In this document: positions 37,355-46,428 of the stretch, in pieces
Layout of the letters: each line of letters starts with the position of its first letter
Numbering within the stretch: position 1 is the first letter of the stretch
Assembly: GCF_000172555.1 (NCBI RefSeq)
Contig: NZ_ABOX02000052.1
Location: forward strand, 1-53,453
Length of the DNA: 53,453 bases
Origin: Pedosphaera parvula Ellin514
GTDB lineage: Bacteria; Verrucomicrobiota; Verrucomicrobiia; Limisphaerales; Pedosphaeraceae
Direction of reading: 5' to 3'
The notes under the pieces: generated by a model
Seen by the model: the letters and a program-made list of their open reading frames with translations, nothing else
Database searches by the model: none
Told to the model about the DNA's origin: nothing
Position numbers and translations under genes: made by a program

Positions 37355-38070
37355 CACTTCCGATGAGCAACGAATAGATGACTGAACATCCCTGCCCGCT
37401 GCTCCTGCAACATCCAATTGCCCTGCGTAGGCCACATCTCAGAAAGTTCACGTTTCATGAATCCGGCCCGCACACTCACCACGGCATCATGCCGGGTTAC
37501 CGAGTTGCACGCAATCGCCCCCACCCACTTGGCTGCCGTCAGGGACAACTTGCTCCGATGCGGCTCACAAGCTGCAAAGAGATCCACCTGTTTGGAAGCC
37601 AGTTGAAACATTTCGCATAACTCCGCTTCATGGAAATGATGCAGGAATAAATTAGCCGTGAAAACTGTTCCCTGTTCCATGGTTCCCTGACGTTGTGCCA
37701 ACCAATCAAAAATATCCGCAGCGACGGTTTCCACCTTACAGCCCAATTTCTGGAACTGGACTTGCACCTTCTCACTTACCACCGGTTGCCGATCCAGCAG
37801 TACGATATGCAGCCTGGGTTGGTATTTCACCAATTCCCTGGCCAGCCCCAGGGCGAAAACTCCATCGCCTGCGCCGAGGTCGACGATTCGTTGCAACGGC
37901 TTGTTCTTCCAATAGCGCATCAAGGCATGAGCCAGAATCGAACGATGCCCCATCCACCAGTTCAGCCATTTCAAGTCGCGACGCGACCTTATTGCCTTGG
38001 GATCATCCGGCGGCAACTCATCCAGTAATTCAGGCTCCAGCGCGCGCTCCACACGTAAAATTGTATCCAA
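37354..38070 (-). CDS. SAM-dependent class I methyltransferase of the type III PKS operon
   Basis: A methyltransferase of about 238 residues. The start is placed at TTG 38068-38070, right after the PKS stop, with GGAAG 9 bases upstream inside the PKS end; the open frame continues to 38178 but overlaps the PKS coding sequence, and GTG 38052 is another option. Motif I is RIVDLGAGDGVFALGLARE (SAM binding), then IVLLDRQPVV (motif II acidic end) and TANLFLHHFHEAEL (post-motif). An N-terminal helical part includes KSRRDLKWLNWWMGHR-like RSRRDLKWLNWWMGHRSIL. It probably methylates the polyketide product, either on a phenolic oxygen or on carbon. Its stop overlaps the next start by one base. Confidence 0.82.
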   Translation of the reverse strand: MDTILRVERALEPELLDELPPDDPKAIRSRRDLKWLNWWMGHRSILAHALMRYWKNKPLQRIVDLGAGDGVFALGLARELVKYQPRLHIVLLDRQPVVSEKVQVQFQKLGCKVETVAADIFDWLAQRQGTMEQGTVFTANLFLHHFHEAELCEMFQLASKQVDLFAACEPHRSKLSLTAAKWVGAIACNSVTRHDAVVSVRAGFMKRELSEMWPTQGNWMLQEQRAGMFSHLFVAHRK

Positions 38071-38071
38071 A

Positions 38072-39130
38072 TCAGGAAACTTCCAACAGTGCCCCGTGAC
38101 AACTAAAACCCGCCCCAAAGGAACACATCCACCACACCCCTCCCCCTGCCTGCTCTGCCAGGGCATTCTGCAGCGCAAAGTACACGCATGGGCTGCTCAT
38201 ATTCCCATACTCCCGCAGCACTTCGGCGCTCCAGCGTGTGTCCATTGTGGAGAGTCCCAATTTCTCTTGTAAGGCGAGCAGCACATCACGCCCGCCCGCA
38301 TGCCAGATCCAATTCTTAATTTCGCCGCGTGTAACACCGGCACGGGCGAGCGTCTCCCGGAGCAGTTTATCTGCATTTTCCGCAGCCAGCATTGGCACTT
38401 CTGGTCGCAGCACGTTACGCAACATGCCATGGACCATCTCGAACCGTAGAAATTCGCGGTCCTTCGCCGCCAGCATGGTATTGCAAACCTTCCATTCAAT
38501 CCGGCGATTATTCGGGTTCGGCTCGTTCGATAATACTGCCGCCCCCGACCCATCTCCAAATAGACAAGCACTGATCAGCACTCCCGGATCATCATCAATA
38601 AACATCGCCGCACTGCATACTTCCACACAGATGGAAAGCACGCGCCGGCTTCGCCCTGATGCCAGCAATGCTTCTCCCGCGCGCATGTTTGGCAGTGCCG
38701 CACCGCAACCTTGCCCGACCAGGTCGAGCGCAAAAACGTCTGGTTTCAGCCCCAATTTCTCACTCACATAACTGGTTAACCCGGGACAAATATAACCTGT
38801 GCAGGTGCTGATGATAACGGCATCGATTTCGCGGCGGTCGGTTTGGGAGTTTTTCAGCGCTTCTTCAGCTGCTTCAGCGGCCAACTGCGGAGCATGCCTG
38901 GCGAATCGCTGGTGCAGGATATCAGGATTAATCTCAAAAGCCTCATGCAGGGAACTCAAGGCCAGGTGACGGGTTTCCACGCCATTATTTCCAGTCAGAA
39001 CTTTGCGAAGAATGGCCTTTGAACGCGAAGTGAGTTGCGTAAACTGGACCGTTTGTTGCACCGTTTCCCAACCCTCACTCTGCTTATAGCGTTGACGAGG
39101 CGCAGCAGTCCCTATTCCCGTGATGAACAT
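38072..39130 (-). CDS. Type III polyketide synthase (chalcone/alkylresorcinol synthase-like)
   Basis: A 352-residue homodimeric thiolase-fold synthase. Type III PKSs load an acyl-CoA on a cysteine, extend it with malonyl-CoA and cyclise the chain to resorcinols, pyrones or phloroglucinols. The catalytic triad is complete: C142 (DLVGQGCGAALPNM), H277 (WIWHAGGRDVL) and N310 (EYGNMSSPCVYF). The family GFGPG loop near the C-terminus is represented by FGAGFSCHG. An unusual N-terminal part reads MFITGIGTAAPRQRYKQSEG. The methyltransferase and flavoprotein genes follow without gaps, a compact tailoring operon. A long-chain alkylresorcinol-type or small aromatic membrane lipid is the likeliest product, but the starter cannot be predicted. 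Confidence 0.92.
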   Translation of the reverse strand: MFITGIGTAAPRQRYKQSEGWETVQQTVQFTQLTSRSKAILRKVLTGNNGVETRHLALSSLHEAFEINPDILHQRFARHAPQLAAEAAEEALKNSQTDRREIDAVIISTCTGYICPGLTSYVSEKLGLKPDVFALDLVGQGCGAALPNMRAGEALLASGRSRRVLSICVEVCSAAMFIDDDPGVLISACLFGDGSGAAVLSNEPNPNNRRIEWKVCNTMLAAKDREFLRFEMVHGMLRNVLRPEVPMLAAENADKLLRETLARAGVTRGEIKNWIWHAGGRDVLLALQEKLGLSTMDTRWSAEVLREYGNMSSPCVYFALQNALAEQAGGGVWWMCSFGAGFSCHGALLEVS

Positions 39131-39205
39131 GCTCGAGTCTAGCAGGTTTTAGAACCAAATGCCAGTGGAAGTGTACGCTGGCGGAAATGGCTATTCAGGC
39201 CTTTG

Positions 39206-39874
39206 TCAGGATTCCAATCCTTGAACAATGATCGGTCCGAAAGAGGTGCCCAATCGAGTAGCCCCGGCTTCCATCAGAGCTATGGCCCGGTGTGCCTCAG
39301 CAATGCCGCCGACTGCCTTCACTCCGAACTTTTCTCCCACCGTTTCCCGCAGCAGTTTCACGTCCTCGATGGCAACTGCCGGAACCTGAAAATCCGTGGA
39401 GGTCACCACAAACTGTGCACCTGAATCAACGGCTATTTGACAAACCAGCACCTTTTCTTCGCGCGTGAGCAAATGCGTTTCAAGGATGACTTTAACCGGT
39501 CGTTCATCCGCCGCTTCGACGATGTCGCGCATCTCCCGAAGCACATATTGGGAATCACCATCCTTGAGCCGGCCAATGTTCAAAACGTATTCAATCTCAT
39601 GCGCGCCTTGATCCACCGCAATTTCGGTTTCATAGCGCTTCACGTCGGCATCTGCAGCTCCCAAGGGAAATCCGACCAACGAGATAACCTGCACGCCACT
39701 ATCTTCAAGCAATGAATAAGCCAGTTCAACGCGCGAACTGTTAACGCAAACTGCGTAGAAAAATTTATCCCGGGCCTCCGCGCAGAGCTTTTCGATCTCT
39801 TTGCGCGACGCATTGGCCGCGAAAAGTGTATGATCGATACAACGGGCAAGGTCTTTGGCTGAAAGTGTTTCCAT
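39206..39874 (-). CDS. Deoxyribose-phosphate aldolase (DeoC)-like protein lacking the Schiff-base lysine
   Basis: The start is ATG 39874 (METLSAKDLARCIDHTLFAA), giving 222 residues. The TIM-barrel DeoC signatures are present: IDHTLFAANASRKEIEKLC, VCVNSSRVELA, ISLVGFPLGA, VLNIGRLKDGD, VKVILETHLL and VKAVGGIAEAH. DeoC normally cleaves 2-deoxyribose 5-phosphate through an imine on the lysine of the KTST(G) motif. Here that motif is FVVTSTDF: valine (V157, codon 39404-39406) replaces the lysine and aspartate replaces the glycine. The acid D102 of E. coli is glutamate here (EIEYVLNI), while the second lysine (VKAVGG) is kept. It is therefore probably not a normal aldolase. Its neighbour on the other side of mdh is a truncated ALDH, and DeoC-ALDH gene pairs are known elsewhere. 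Non-canonical function or decay are both possible. Confidence 0.85.
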   Translation of the reverse strand: METLSAKDLARCIDHTLFAANASRKEIEKLCAEARDKFFYAVCVNSSRVELAYSLLEDSGVQVISLVGFPLGAADADVKRYETEIAVDQGAHEIEYVLNIGRLKDGDSQYVLREMRDIVEAADERPVKVILETHLLTREEKVLVCQIAVDSGAQFVVTSTDFQVPAVAIEDVKLLRETVGEKFGVKAVGGIAEAHRAIALMEAGATRLGTSFGPIIVQGLES

Positions 39875-39953
39875 AGCAAGCCTCAATAAAACAATCCGGC
39901 TCCAGAATCCAGGTTCCGGAACCGGAAGTTAAAAACAATTTATAATACCAACC

Positions 39954-40943
39954 TTATTTCGGCAGCAAATCACTCACCAACGACTTTTCTTCCTTCAGCT
40001 CCGCAATGGTTGTATCGATCTTCGATTGGCTAAAAGGATCGATGGCTAGACCCTGAACGATTTCCAGTTTCTTGCCATCACTGCGCACCGGGAAGGAAGT
40101 AATCAGTCCTTTTTCGATACCATAGCTGCCATCAGAATGAATACACACGCTGTGCCAATCACCAGGTGCGGTGGGATTCACAATGGAAGCAACACTGTCC
40201 ACCACGGCATTGGCCGCGCTGGCGGCACTCGAAGCGCCACGCGCCTTGATAATCGCTGCACCACGTTGCTGGACGGAACTGATGAAATCACCTTTCAACC
40301 ATGCTTCATCCTTGATGACATCAGTTACCCCTTTGCCACTGATCTTGGCATGAACAAAATCAGGGTACTGCGTGGAGGAATGATTTCCCCAGACTGCCAC
40401 ATTGGTGACAGCTGTAATGTCGACACCAGCTTTCTTTGCCAACTGGGACTTGGCGCGATTTTCGTCCAGTCGTGTCATGGCGTGCCAGCGATCCTTGGGA
40501 ATTTGTGGCGCGTTATTCATGGCGATCAAGCAATTGGTATTGCATGGATTGCCGACCACGAGAATGCGGACATCGCTCGCTGCGTTCTTTTGAATGGCCT
40601 GCCCTTGTCCAATGAAAATCTTGCCATTGATGCCCAGAAGGTCTTTCCGTTCCATGCCGGCTTTGCGCGGCACACTGCCGACCAGCAGCGCCCAATTCAC
40701 ACCGCGAAAACCTTCGTCCAGGCTGGCGGTCGGCACCACTCCCTTTAACAGCGGAAAGGCACAGTCATCCAACTCCATTACCACACCGTTCAAAGCGGGC
40801 AACGCAGGTTCAATTTCAATCAGGTGAAGAATGACCGGTTGGTTCGGTCCGAACATTGCGCCGGAGGCGATGCGGAACAACAGAGAATAACCGATTTGAC
40901 CGGCAGCACCGGTAACTGCAACGCGAATGGGGGTAGTATTCAT
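39954..40943 (-). CDS. mdh: Malate dehydrogenase
   Basis: A 329-residue NAD-dependent malate dehydrogenase of the cytosolic/MalDH type, which interconverts malate and oxaloacetate in the TCA cycle. The N-terminal dinucleotide-binding motif is [19 protein letters not shown] (GxxGxxG), the substrate-binding arginines lie in [16 protein letters not shown], the second binding arginine near [13 protein letters not shown], and the catalytic histidine in [13 protein letters not shown]. The whole length is intact, as expected for a core enzyme. It begins just downstream of a short spacer after the ALDH-like gene and ends 79 bases before the DeoC-like gene, all on the minus strand. Confidence 0.93.
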   Translation of the reverse strand: MNTTPIRVAVTGAAGQIGYSLLFRIASGAMFGPNQPVILHLIEIEPALPALNGVVMELDDCAFPLLKGVVPTASLDEGFRGVNWALLVGSVPRKAGMERKDLLGINGKIFIGQGQAIQKNAASDVRILVVGNPCNTNCLIAMNNAPQIPKDRWHAMTRLDENRAKSQLAKKAGVDITAVTNVAVWGNHSSTQYPDFVHAKISGKGVTDVIKDEAWLKGDFISSVQQRGAAIIKARGASSAASAANAVVDSVASIVNPTAPGDWHSVCIHSDGSYGIEKGLITSFPVRSDGKKLEIVQGLAIDPFSQSKIDTTIAELKEEKSLVSDLLPK

Positions 40944-41071
40944 TTTACTTAAACTGTCACCCCACTATGGAACGTAATAAGAAAATCTGCAAGAAAAGAG
41001 AACACCCAGCCATTTTGCTGTTTAGCTAATGAGCATAAACAGCAATCGTGATGCTGAACGTGTCGATGAAG

Positions 41072-41944
41072 TTACAAACCGATCGGATGCCAGGCTGTCT
41101 TGTATTCAATGGTGTCGAGAATCTTGTACGGATCCTCCGCCTTGGCAGTGAACCAGTCGGCAGGCGAGAAAGCATTTGTAAAATACCGCTTCAAATTGTG
41201 AGCGGCACCTGCCTGCAACTGGGCACCCACTTCGGCAATGCCAGTGCCATCGACAACCGCGTTCACATCCATGTGACTGGCAATATGAGAAACCAGATCC
41301 GATCTTTTGCCCGTCAGCAAATTAACAACTCCTCCCGGAAAGTCGCTGGTAGCCAGAATCTCCGCGAATGTTGCGGCTGGCAACGGATATTTTTCAGAAG
41401 CGACCACCACTGCAGAATTGCCAGTCAGGATGACTGGAGCAATCAAGGAAACGAGCGACACCAAAGCCGGCTCGTCCGGAGCCAGAACGGCAACAACGCC
41501 TGTGGGTTCAGGCGTCGTGAAATTGAAATGTGAACTCGCCACCGGATTGACCGCACCAAACACCTGGGAAAGCTTGTCCGTCCAGCCGGCAAAATACACC
41601 AACCGATCAATCGCCAAATCCACTTCAGCCCGCGCCTTCGGCGGTCGGACACCCGTAGATCTAGAAATCTCATTGGCCAGTTCGGAGGCACGATTCTGCA
41701 GCATTTCTGCCGCACGATAAAGAATTTGCCCCCTTAAATAAGCGGTTCTCTTCGCCCATCCCTCAAAAGCCCCGCGTGCGGCCACCACAGCGTCCCGAAA
41801 ATCCTTGCGCGAAGCCTGACAATAATTATCCAACAGCTCGCCGGTGGTGGATTGCGCTGGCAGATATCGGCCGCTTTCGCTGCGAACAAAGCTGCCGCCG
41901 ATGTACATCTTGTAGGTCTTCCGAATTTCGAGATCGTTATTCAT
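41072..41944 (-). CDS. Short aldehyde dehydrogenase family protein without the catalytic cysteine
   Basis: A 290-residue protein that covers only the N-terminal NAD-binding part of the ALDH fold: KMYIGGSFVRSESGRYLPAQ at the start, ARGAFEGWAKRTAYLRGQIL, then LRGQILYRAAEMLQNRASELA, AVLAPDEPALVSLVSLIAPV (the cofactor helix region), GGVVNLLTGKRSDL and a C-terminal tail KILDTIEYKTAWHPIGL. Normal ALDHs have about 480 residues; the catalytic Cys (GQxC) and its surrounding domain are absent. The end is a regular stop and not the edge of a frameshift, and the tail ending in HPIG resembles short ALDH proteins encoded beside deoC in other bacteria, as I recall. So it may be a conserved non-catalytic partner and not a broken gene. 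It is divergent from the sensor kinase gene. Confidence 0.8.
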   Translation of the reverse strand: MNNDLEIRKTYKMYIGGSFVRSESGRYLPAQSTTGELLDNYCQASRKDFRDAVVAARGAFEGWAKRTAYLRGQILYRAAEMLQNRASELANEISRSTGVRPPKARAEVDLAIDRLVYFAGWTDKLSQVFGAVNPVASSHFNFTTPEPTGVVAVLAPDEPALVSLVSLIAPVILTGNSAVVVASEKYPLPAATFAEILATSDFPGGVVNLLTGKRSDLVSHIASHMDVNAVVDGTGIAEVGAQLQAGAAHNLKRYFTNAFSPADWFTAKAEDPYKILDTIEYKTAWHPIGL

Positions 41945-42038
41945 GTGAATACTTCAGTGAGAAATAACAATTTTGGGGAGCATCCGCAATCACCAATGCA
42001 TCGCGGAAGCCAGTCCTCTTTTATGACCAGTTCGGCTA

Positions 42039-42058
42039 TATGGGGTATTTACCCCATA
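42039..42058. promoter_or_regulatory. 20-base perfect palindrome between divergent genes
   Basis: TATGGGGTA (42039-42047) and TACCCCATA (42050-42058) form a perfect palindrome with a two-base centre, midway between the short ALDH gene and the sensor kinase gene. Its symmetry and position fit an operator for a dimeric regulator acting on one or both genes; it has no T-tract and is unlikely to be a terminator. Confidence 0.5.
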
Positions 42059-42185
42059 CTCACTTTGCACATTAATCCTTATTTCCATCAGGTTTGGGAT
42101 AATCAGTGACAACTCCGCCTTGCCCGTATCTGCTTAAGGTGGAGGAACAAAGGTTTTATGGTGCCACAATGAATCAATTTCTTTC

Positions 42186-45100
42186 GTGAATTTGAAAAGT
42201 GCCGATAAAGAGTTTCGCGTCCGGCATTCTGCGCTGGCTCCCTACGCCATCGCAGCGCTTTGCGTTGGCTTGGGCACAATTCTTCGACTGCGCCTGGATG
42301 AGATTCTCGGCAACCAATATACTTACGTAACATTTTATCTTGCCCTGCTCGTCAGCGCCGGACTGGGCGGCTGGCGTTCCGGTTTTACGGCACTTGTCCT
42401 GGGAATTCTTTCCGCCTCTTACTTTTTCACCCCTTCTCGCCATACACTCAGTTTGGGTGATGTGCCCCATCGGATTGGATTGATGTCGTTTATCATAGTA
42501 GGCAGCACTGCCGTCTGTTTGAGCGATGCCCAACGTCGGGCTCGAAGTCGCGCCCGCCTGGTGATTCTACAACTCGAACGGGAAATTGCCGAACGCAAGC
42601 AAGCCGAAAAGGAACTTCATGAAACCCACGCTCTGGCGCAAAAACGCCTGGCGGAATTGGATGCGGTCATTGAGAGCATGCCAGACGCAGTGTACATCGG
42701 CAATGAGAGTGGCATTACCAAATGCAACAGTCATGCCCTGAACATGCTGGGGGTTTCTTCATTGGAAGAACTTCATTCCTCCATCGGCGTGGTGGGCGAT
42801 AAATTTTCAATTCGCTGGCCACACAACAATCAGAGGCTCAAACCGGAGGAGTTTCAATTCATTCGCGCGCTCGAAGGTCAGACAGTGATCGAAGAAGTGT
42901 TGGCCAGCAGGCTGAAAACCGAAGAAACCGTTCACCTGCGCGTCGCTAGTGCTCCAGTCGTTTTTAATGGCGGGATCATCGGAGCGGTCGCCATAACTTC
43001 CAATATCACTGACCAGAGAAGGAAGGAGGCTTTCACCTCCGTGCTTTCCCACCTCGGTGAAAAATTAAATACAGCCCGCACACAACCGGAGGCCGGACGC
43101 CTTATTGCAGACGTAACGGAGCACCTTTTTGAATGGGATGCCTTTAGCCTCAACCTTTACAATCTCGAAACCCGCGGGTTAAAACCAATCCTAAACATCG
43201 ATACTCTGGAGGGGCAAAAGACTGAAATTCCCAGCGACCTGCTAGGCATATCTCCAACGATCAGTCGCGCCATGGCTCAAGGCGCTGAGCTCCTGCTCAG
43301 AGACTTCCCTTTAACGAACACGACCGACTGTTTCCCTTTCGGCGATGTTTCACGTCTTTCTGCCTCCTTGATATTTGTACCTGTAAGAGACGGGAACCAA
43401 AGTATCGGTGTTCTCAGCATCCAGAGTTACCAGCATGCGGCCTATGACGAGAAAGATCTTGGCACCCTTCAGATTCTGGCAGATTACTGCGGCGGTGCTC
43501 TCCAAAGGATCCGCGCCGAAGAAGCCTTGCAGGATAGCGAGAAGGAATACCGGGCCATGTTCGATATGGACGGAAGCGGGAAAGCTCAGGTCGATCCATT
43601 GACTCACAAGTTTCTGCGGGTCAATCCGAAACTCTGCGAAATCTCGGGCTATGCTCAGGAGGAAATGCTCGAAAAAACCTTTCCTGAAATAATTCTTCCA
43701 GAAGATCGCCGGCACAATTTGGTGAACTTTCAGGACCTGATCGCCGGAAGAAGGGATGGTTGCCGATATGAGATCCGGCATTTGCGCAAGGACGGGGCCA
43801 TTCGCCGGGTGGATATAACCATTACGATCCTGCGGGACGCTGACAGCCAGCCCGTGCGAGTGCTTTCCAGTTTAATTGATGTCACCGAACGCAAGCAGGC
43901 GGAAGAAGCCTTGCGTTTGAGCGAACAGCAATACCGAACCTTCACTGAAACTGTTCCCGCAATCGTTTTTACCGGCGGGGCAGAGCGTGCCTGTGATTAT
44001 TTGAATCAACGATGGACCGATTACACAGGCCTGACAATTGAACAATCATTGGGCGATGGCTGGCGCTCCGCGCTTCATCCCGAAGACCTGCAGCCCACCG
44101 CCCAACGATGGCTGGAAGCCAGACAAGAAAAAAAACCTTTCGAGTGGCTCTACCGTTATCGTCGCAAGGACGGAATGTACCGCTGGTTTCTGATGCGCAG
44201 CCAACCCTTCTTTGACGACGCAGGAAACATTTGTCGCTGGCTTGGAACTGCCATCGATATCCATGACCGGAAGGAGGCTGAAGATGCGTTGCGGGAAAGC
44301 GAGCGGCGGTTTTCCTCCTTCATGCAGCATCTGCCAGGCACGGCCTGGATAAAGGATCTCGAGGGCCGCTACATCTATATTAATGCCAACGGCTGCAAAG
44401 TATTTTCCAGGAATGTCGAGGAGATCGTGGGCCAACGGGATGATGCGTTCTTCCCTGCGACAATCGCCGATCGCCTCCGGGAGAATGACCAGGTGGTCAT
44501 CGAGACCGGCCGGAGCCTGCAGACCATCGAAGCAATCCCATTTGCAGAAGAGTTACGCTACTGCCTGGTCAGTAAATTTCCGATCCTCGGAAATAATGGC
44601 TCCCCTGCTTTTGTGGCCGCCATCGCGGTCGACATCACTGAGCGTAAGCGCGGCGAGGAGGCTCTGGCCTTCTCCAACCAGCGGCTCAGCCTGCTCGCAC
44701 AGGTTACCCATACGGTAGTGGGAGTTGGCTCGCTGAAAGATGAGGTAGGCAAACTGGCTGAAATTGTGCGCTCAGCCTACCACGTGGATGCCTGTGTCAT
44801 CCGGGTTCTCCAAGGCGATAAGCACGTTTTATTGGCCAGCGCCGGCCTTGATGAACGGGAGCTGGAGCCCAGCATTCCCTCGACCTTGGGAATCGGCGGT
44901 GCCCTTTCCGCTCTCAAGCGGCCTGTGTTCGTTCCAGATGTGCGTTTACATCCGCTCACCCAGTCCCTCGAAAACCGACTGGGAAAAGACTATAATTTTC
45001 TTTCCTATGCTGGCACACCCCTGCTGATCCAGGACCGCTTGATTGGGATTTTGGGTATTTATTCAGCCGAGGCGATCCGTCACTTTTCTGAAGCCGATTT

Positions 45101-45965
45101 GGAGCATCTTCAAATTATTGCTCACGATCTTGCGGCCGCCATTGTAAATGACAACCTTTTCCGGGAGGTAAGCACCCAAAAGCGACAACTGGAAGAACAC
45201 ATTGCCGAGCGGCAGGAAGCCGAAATGGAGATACAACGTTTGAATGCTGAACTGGAAAAGCGAGTGCAGGAAAGAACCGCCCAGCTCCAGGCATCCAACA
45301 AGGAACTCGAGGCGTTTTGCTATTCAGTTTCCCACGATCTTCGCTGGCCATTGCGCACTATCACGGGTTTCACCCAGGCACTGCGGGATGACTATGCCGA
45401 CCGCCTGGATACGGACGGGCAGGAGTACCTGGAGCGTGTCATCAACGCCGGGCGGGAGATGGACCGCTTGATCAATGACCTGCTGCATCTCTCACGGCTC
45501 ACCCGTAGTGAAATGAGACTTCGCCGCGTGGATTTGAGCGCGCTGGCACAACGAATCGCTGGTGAGCTGAATAAAACTGAACCGCTCCGCAACGTGGAAT
45601 TCGTCATCAGTCCCGGCCTTGCCGCTCAAGGAGATGAGCGCCTGCTGCGAATCGCACTCGAAAATCTGCTAAACAACGCCTGGAAGTTCACGGGTAACCG
45701 CAGCCTGGCAAGGATCGAATTTGGCATTGACCTGGCCACGCATTACCCGGCTTACTTCGTGCGGGATAATGGTGCGGGATTCGATATGGCTTATGCGGCA
45801 AAATTATTCGGCGCTTTTCAACGGTTACATAGCGCAGAGGAGTTCCCCGGACATGGAATTGGTCTGGCTACTGTTCAACGGATCGTCAACCGGCACGGGG
45901 GCCGCACCTGGGCCACTGGCGCCATTAACGAAGGAGCAACGTTTTATTTCACATTGCCAACCTGA
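42186..45965 (+). CDS. Multi-PAS/GAF hybrid-sensor-type histidine kinase with DUF4118 membrane domain
   Basis: Starts at GTG 42186 and gives 1259 residues. N-terminal KdpD-like DUF4118 region with several membrane helices (about 15-110, PYAIAALCVGLGTILRLRLD), a coiled coil, a PAS domain (LAELDAVIESMPDAVYIGNE), a GAF-like domain (about 285-440), three more PAS domains (EYRAMFDMDGSGK; YRTFTETVPAIVF; FSSFMQHLPGTAW), a second GAF (about 845-990), a coiled coil, HisKA with the phospho-acceptor H1050 in SVSHDLRWPLR, and HATPase_c with NNAWKF, DNGAGFD and [10 protein letters not shown]. The architecture is like cyanobacterial/bacteriophytochrome-type kinases without a bilin cysteine. It has no receiver; the next gene is a Rcp1-type receiver 10 bases downstream. 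Confidence 0.9.
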   Translation: MNLKSADKEFRVRHSALAPYAIAALCVGLGTILRLRLDEILGNQYTYVTFYLALLVSAGLGGWRSGFTALVLGILSASYFFTPSRHTLSLGDVPHRIGLMSFIIVGSTAVCLSDAQRRARSRARLVILQLEREIAERKQAEKELHETHALAQKRLAELDAVIESMPDAVYIGNESGITKCNSHALNMLGVSSLEELHSSIGVVGDKFSIRWPHNNQRLKPEEFQFIRALEGQTVIEEVLASRLKTEETVHLRVASAPVVFNGGIIGAVAITSNITDQRRKEAFTSVLSHLGEKLNTARTQPEAGRLIADVTEHLFEWDAFSLNLYNLETRGLKPILNIDTLEGQKTEIPSDLLGISPTISRAMAQGAELLLRDFPLTNTTDCFPFGDVSRLSASLIFVPVRDGNQSIGVLSIQSYQHAAYDEKDLGTLQILADYCGGALQRIRAEEALQDSEKEYRAMFDMDGSGKAQVDPLTHKFLRVNPKLCEISGYAQEEMLEKTFPEIILPEDRRHNLVNFQDLIAGRRDGCRYEIRHLRKDGAIRRVDITITILRDADSQPVRVLSSLIDVTERKQAEEALRLSEQQYRTFTETVPAIVFTGGAERACDYLNQRWTDYTGLTIEQSLGDGWRSALHPEDLQPTAQRWLEARQEKKPFEWLYRYRRKDGMYRWFLMRSQPFFDDAGNICRWLGTAIDIHDRKEAEDALRESERRFSSFMQHLPGTAWIKDLEGRYIYINANGCKVFSRNVEEIVGQRDDAFFPATIADRLRENDQVVIETGRSLQTIEAIPFAEELRYCLVSKFPILGNNGSPAFVAAIAVDITERKRGEEALAFSNQRLSLLAQVTHTVVGVGSLKDEVGKLAEIVRSAYHVDACVIRVLQGDKHVLLASAGLDERELEPSIPSTLGIGGALSALKRPVFVPDVRLHPLTQSLENRLGKDYNFLSYAGTPLLIQDRLIGILGIYSAEAIRHFSEADLEHLQIIAHDLAAAIVNDNLFREVSTQKRQLEEHIAERQEAEMEIQRLNAELEKRVQERTAQLQASNKELEAFCYSVSHDLRWPLRTITGFTQALRDDYADRLDTDGQEYLERVINAGREMDRLINDLLHLSRLTRSEMRLRRVDLSALAQRIAGELNKTEPLRNVEFVISPGLAAQGDERLLRIALENLLNNAWKFTGNRSLARIEFGIDLATHYPAYFVRDNGAGFDMAYAAKLFGAFQRLHSAEEFPGHGIGLATVQRIVNRHGGRTWATGAINEGATFYFTLPT

Positions 45966-45975
45966 AGAGGTAACT

Positions 45976-46428
45976 ATGGAGAATAACTACATCCTCCTCG
46001 TCGAGGATAACCGGAACGATGAAATCCTGGCTCGTCGAGCCCTTCAGAAAAACTCAATCAACAACCCCTTGTTCGTGGCGCATGATGGAGTGGAGGCGAT
46101 TGAATTTCTCATGGGAACAGGCAGTTACTCTCATCGGGATGCCAGACAGCTCCCGGCACTGGTGCTGCTCGACTTAAAACTTCCGCGAATGGATGGTTTG
46201 GAGGTTCTCCGTCAACTGCGCTCACATGAACTCACTCGCCGTTTACCTGTGGTCGTTCTGACTTCTTCCGACGAAGAGCAGGACGTAAAAAGAAGTTACG
46301 AACTCGGAGTCAACAATTACATAAGGAAACCGGTGGATTTTAACGAGTTTGTTGAAACGGTCAGGCAGCTGAGTTTGTATTGGCTCCAGTTTAGTGATAA
46401 GGTAATGATTAATAATAAGGAACGTTAG
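45976..46428 (+). CDS. Rcp1-type single-domain response regulator
   Basis: A 150-residue stand-alone receiver. The start is ATG 45976 with GAAGAGG upstream. The fold motifs are ILLVEDNRND (acidic pocket), LVLLDLKLPRMDG with the phospho-acceptor D66, VVVLTSSDEEQD (switch threonine/serine) and YIRKPVDFNEF (lysine). It resembles the response regulator Rcp1 of cyanobacterial phytochrome kinases, which has an extended loop (TGSYSHRDARQLP). It has no output domain, so it likely relays phosphate between the two kinases. Its stop overlaps the next start by one base. Confidence 0.9.
   Translation: MENNYILLVEDNRNDEILARRALQKNSINNPLFVAHDGVEAIEFLMGTGSYSHRDARQLPALVLLDLKLPRMDGLEVLRQLRSHELTRRLPVVVLTSSDEEQDVKRSYELGVNNYIRKPVDFNEFVETVRQLSLYWLQFSDKVMINNKER

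Noticed and set aside
38070-38178. Longer N-terminus of the methyltransferase
   Set aside because: It would overlap the PKS gene by 107 bases and its extra residues look like an out-of-frame read of the PKS end.
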